From positions 1 through 8,535 of the forward strand of contig JAUVGS010000061.1 in NCBI GenBank assembly GCA_030593665.1: 8,535 bases of DNA, read 5' to 3'. The notes under the pieces are model-generated. The model saw nothing but the letters and a program-made list of their open reading frames with translations, made no database searches and was not told the DNA's origin. The DNA is from Chitinivibrionales bacterium (lineage in GTDB: Bacteria; Fibrobacterota; Chitinivibrionia; Chitinivibrionales; JANQEN01). This document shows, in pieces, positions 6,774 to 8,535 of this stretch. The translations under genes and the position numbers were made by a program. The number at the start of each line of letters is the position of its first letter. The first letter of the stretch is position 1.

Positions 6774-6875
6774 AGAATTCACTTGTATACACACCTGTCG
6801 CAGGAGAAATCGCTCATTTTTGTTATGTTAAAAGATAATTTGGAACAGGGTGTTTGGTAAGGTAAAAGGGTAACC

Positions 6876-6934
6876 GTTCAGAGTTCAGGGTTCAGGGTTG
6901 AAATCAAAAATCCAAAATCCAAAATCTAAAATTA
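6876..6934. repeat. Phased 7-bp tandem repeat array (two unit types)
   Basis: Reading the plus strand in steps of seven from 6876 gives GTTCAGA, GTTCAGG, GTTCAGG, GTTGAAA, TCAAAAA, TCCAAAA, TCCAAAA, TCTAAAA, then a decayed TTA. Two different heptamer families therefore sit back to back in one unbroken 7-bp register. It lies in the 177-nt spacer between the DUF2809 gene and the sigma gene. It recalls the short heptanucleotide tandem repeats (STRR) described in filamentous cyanobacteria and similar intergenic arrays elsewhere. It contains no coding signal and no spacer-repeat structure. Any function (length-variable promoter spacing, for example) is inference. Confidence 0.8.
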
Positions 6935-6950
6935 AAGAAGGTACTACATA

Positions 6951-7328
6951 TTATTCGCGTTGCTTCTGTAATACACGTATAAAAAAATATCCCATAAATG
7001 AACCAACCAGATAGTAGAGAAAATCTGACCAGACAAATGAGGTGCCGATAAGTGTTTTACCAATGAATGATTTCCGTATAGCCTGAAGAAACGGTGGATG
7101 CCAGAGTTGGAGCGTTTCTAATACGCAGGTAATTATAAAAACTCCTGAGGCTGTTTTCAACGGCCTGGTTCCTGGTAAGAAAAAGAGAACTGCCAGACAC
7201 CAGAATAGTTCATATAACATCCCTCCAAGAGAGTTGTTTACCCAATAATAGAAAGGTCCGGTATAAAATTTGGTGTAGAAGCCCAGGGGAGTAAGTATAG
7301 CGAGAATAATTACTATCGTTAATCGCAT
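6951..7328 (-). CDS. DUF2809 family small integral membrane protein
   Basis: A 125-residue, very hydrophobic protein with about four membrane helices (about residues 3-17, 36-53, 59-75, 104-120). Conserved-looking motifs are GPFYYWVNNSLGGMLYELFW (25-44), LETLQLWHPPFLQAIR (70-85) and GTSFVWSDFLYYLVGS (95-110). From memory these are the hallmarks of DUF2809, a family of unknown function related in style to VanZ-like membrane proteins. No catalytic motif can be assigned. The ATG lies 6 nt after the stop of amrS, so the two genes form an operon; upstream GGGATAG at the end of amrS is the only weak ribosome-binding candidate. The length is normal for the family. No clear terminator follows before the heptamer array. 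Confidence 0.85.
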   Translation of the reverse strand: MRLTIVIILAILTPLGFYTKFYTGPFYYWVNNSLGGMLYELFWCLAVLFFLPGTRPLKTASGVFIITCVLETLQLWHPPFLQAIRKSFIGKTLIGTSFVWSDFLYYLVGSFMGYFFIRVLQKQRE

Positions 7329-7334
7329 GACTAT

Positions 7335-8429
7335 TTAACTATCCCAGATACCTTTAATTTCATAACCACAAAAGCTGCACTTGCCATGAGAAATTTTATT
7401 ACTTCTGACCAGGTAGCCATACCGTTTGATAAGAGGTTTTTTGCATTGTGGACAATAGGTATTTGAGTCGGAACCCGCGACATTGCCGACATAGACGTAG
7501 TGTAATCCTTCTTCTTTGGCAATTTCCTTTGCGGAGGTTAAAATCTTGGTCGGAGTTGGGTAGAGATGGGCGAGTTTGTACATCGGGTGGAACCGCGAGA
7601 AATGAAGCGGCACCTCTTTCCCAACCGACTGCACAATCCATTTACACATCTCCCGAATCATTTTCGGGTCATCTGTCCATTCAGGGACAATGAGATTGGT
7701 GATTTCAATCCATATTCCTAGGCTTTGAGATAGTTTTATTGTATCAAGAACAGGTTGCAGTTTACCGGCATTTAATTTTTTGTAAATATCATCACTGAAA
7801 CTTTTGAGATCGATGTTTACTGCATCCATATAGGGCGCCAGCTCTTTTAAAGGTTCCGAATTTATATAGCCGCAGGTTATCATACAATTCTTTAATCCGG
7901 CCTTGTGCGCGAGCTTTGCGGTGTCGTACATATATTCATACCACACGATAGGTTCGGAATAGGTATAGGCAATGGTTGTACAGCCGGTTCTTTTAGCCTC
8001 TTCAACAACTTTTTGCGGCGGCAGATTCATATTTGGTGTTTCAAGGGGGCTTGCCTGGCTGATAGTATAATTCTGGCAGTTTTTGCACCTCAGGTTGCAT
8101 CCGGCAATAGCAACTGAGTATGCCTTGGTGCCGGGAAGAACGTGGTACAGCGGCTTTTTCTCAATGGGATCAACATGGACCGCGCAGGGGTTTGCATACC
8201 CTACTGTTATAAGCGTGCCGTTACTGTTTTTACGGGTACGGCATGGACTCGTTGCACCCGGACGAATAGTACAGGAGCGTGGACACAGTTTACAGGAGAC
8301 ACTATCACCCTTAGCCTCCCAGAATCGTGCTTTTCTGGAAGGGGTGGCACAGGATGTATAACAGGGGCAGAGAGCAATCACGCCCATTGCAGATAAACTG
8401 TATTTCAATGCATCTCTTCGGGTAATCAT
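7335..8429 (-). CDS. amrS: AmmeMemoRadiSam system radical SAM enzyme with Tat-like signal
   Basis: A 364-residue protein. The radical SAM [4Fe-4S] motif CxxxCxxC is at C111, C115 and C118 (AGCNLRCKNCQNY). An N-terminal cysteine cluster (C46, C49, C53, C63; CKLCPRSCTIRPG) precedes it, as in the AmrS/pyruvate-formate-lyase-activating-like family, and a zinc-ribbon-like C-terminus has CPQC (326-329) and CSFC (351-354). TYSEP (156-160) is the family's SAM-contact region, and HFSRFHP (276-282) and YVGNVAG (313-319) are also characteristic. AmrS acts with Memo and AMMECR1 proteins; its substrate is not established. The first 30 residues are unusual for a SAM enzyme: TRRDALKY followed by hydrophobic LSAMGVIAL and then several cysteines, resembling a twin-arginine signal with possible lipidation. 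No Shine-Dalgarno precedes the ATG. It heads an operon with the DUF2809 gene. The Memo-AMMECR1 partner lies more than 5 kb downstream. Confidence 0.95.
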   Translation of the reverse strand: MITRRDALKYSLSAMGVIALCPCYTSCATPSRKARFWEAKGDSVSCKLCPRSCTIRPGATSPCRTRKNSNGTLITVGYANPCAVHVDPIEKKPLYHVLPGTKAYSVAIAGCNLRCKNCQNYTISQASPLETPNMNLPPQKVVEEAKRTGCTTIAYTYSEPIVWYEYMYDTAKLAHKAGLKNCMITCGYINSEPLKELAPYMDAVNIDLKSFSDDIYKKLNAGKLQPVLDTIKLSQSLGIWIEITNLIVPEWTDDPKMIREMCKWIVQSVGKEVPLHFSRFHPMYKLAHLYPTPTKILTSAKEIAKEEGLHYVYVGNVAGSDSNTYCPQCKKPLIKRYGYLVRSNKISHGKCSFCGYEIKGIWDS

Positions 8430-8436
8430 AGTAGTA

Positions 8437-8466
8437 AATATACACCAAAAATTGACGATACTTCAA
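8437..8466 (-). promoter_or_regulatory. Candidate promoter of amrS, possibly giving a leaderless mRNA
   Basis: A TTGAAG box (8466-8461; 4/6) and a TATATT box (8442-8437; 5/6) are 18 nt apart. The -10 box ends only 7 nt before the amrS ATG, so a transcript started at normal distance would have almost no leader, which agrees with the absence of a Shine-Dalgarno. The -35 box sits inside an inverted repeat with 6-bp arms GATACT/AGTATC (8457-8475, 7-nt loop) that could be an operator. This is inferred from consensus matching only. Confidence 0.35.
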
Positions 8467-8510
8467 CTTAGTATCTTAGAAATAATTTTCTGCCATTTCT
8501 TACCCTCAAG

Positions 8511-8535
8511 GGGCACAATGTGGCACAGGGTGCCC
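8511..8535. repeat. Small inverted repeat at right edge
   Basis: The 6-bp arms GGGCAC (8511-8516) and GTGCCC (8530-8535) flank a 13-nt loop. It may be part of the end or terminator of a gene beyond the window, but no T-run follows on either visible side and the sequence is cut at the edge. The remaining 8476-8510 shows no coding or RNA signal. Confidence 0.3.

Noticed and set aside
6876..6934. CRISPR-like array
   Set aside because: The units are contiguous 7-mers without spacers, so this is a simple tandem repeat.
7448..8396. Plus-strand open frames opposite amrS
   Set aside because: Shadows of the radical SAM gene, whose motifs are unambiguous on the minus strand.

Overview
All recognisable genes in this window lie on the minus strand, so genetic order runs from high to low coordinates. 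The protein families (an exported caspase-like protein with a C-terminal beta-barrel-like region, an LVIVD-type beta-propeller, a lipoprotein, an ECF sigma/anti-sigma pair) suggest a diderm bacterium, perhaps of the FCB/Fibrobacterota kind or a related uncultured lineage. The phylum guess is weak because there is no rRNA or other marker here.

Layout in transcription order. (1) 8535-6951: a promoter-like region, then amrS, the radical SAM enzyme of the AmmeMemoRadiSam system with a Tat-like N-terminus, followed 6 nt later by a small DUF2809-type membrane protein. (2) 6950-6774: an intergenic spacer holding a phased array of 7-bp tandem repeats. (3) 6773-1885: an ECF sigma factor, a zinc-finger anti-sigma factor with one membrane segment, and a secreted caspase-like protein, the three joined by two ATGA stop/start overlaps; then a lipoprotein 9 nt after the caspase gene and an LVIVD beta-propeller protein about 100 nt further on. 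A strong hairpin terminator at 1821-1866 closes the block. (4) 1757-1: a candidate promoter with a palindrome, then a Memo-AMMECR1 fusion protein with an N-terminal export-like signal, and the start of an integral membrane protein resembling the N-terminus of fused MFS/spermidine-synthase proteins, which runs off the left edge.

Two themes emerge. First, the AmmeMemoRadiSam partners (AmrS and Memo-AMMECR1) are both present but separated by the sigma/anti-sigma/caspase operon, and both carry N-termini that look like export signals. Second, the middle operon is a compact regulatory-effector unit: a sigma factor and its membrane-bound anti-sigma are translationally coupled to a caspase-fold protein predicted to act in the envelope, with two more envelope proteins downstream. 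The plausible reading is an envelope-stress or cell-surface-signalling module whose effector is a protease-like protein. Its trigger and substrate cannot be told from sequence.

No tRNA, rRNA, CRISPR array, transposase or phage gene was seen. No gene-free stretch exceeds 300 bases.
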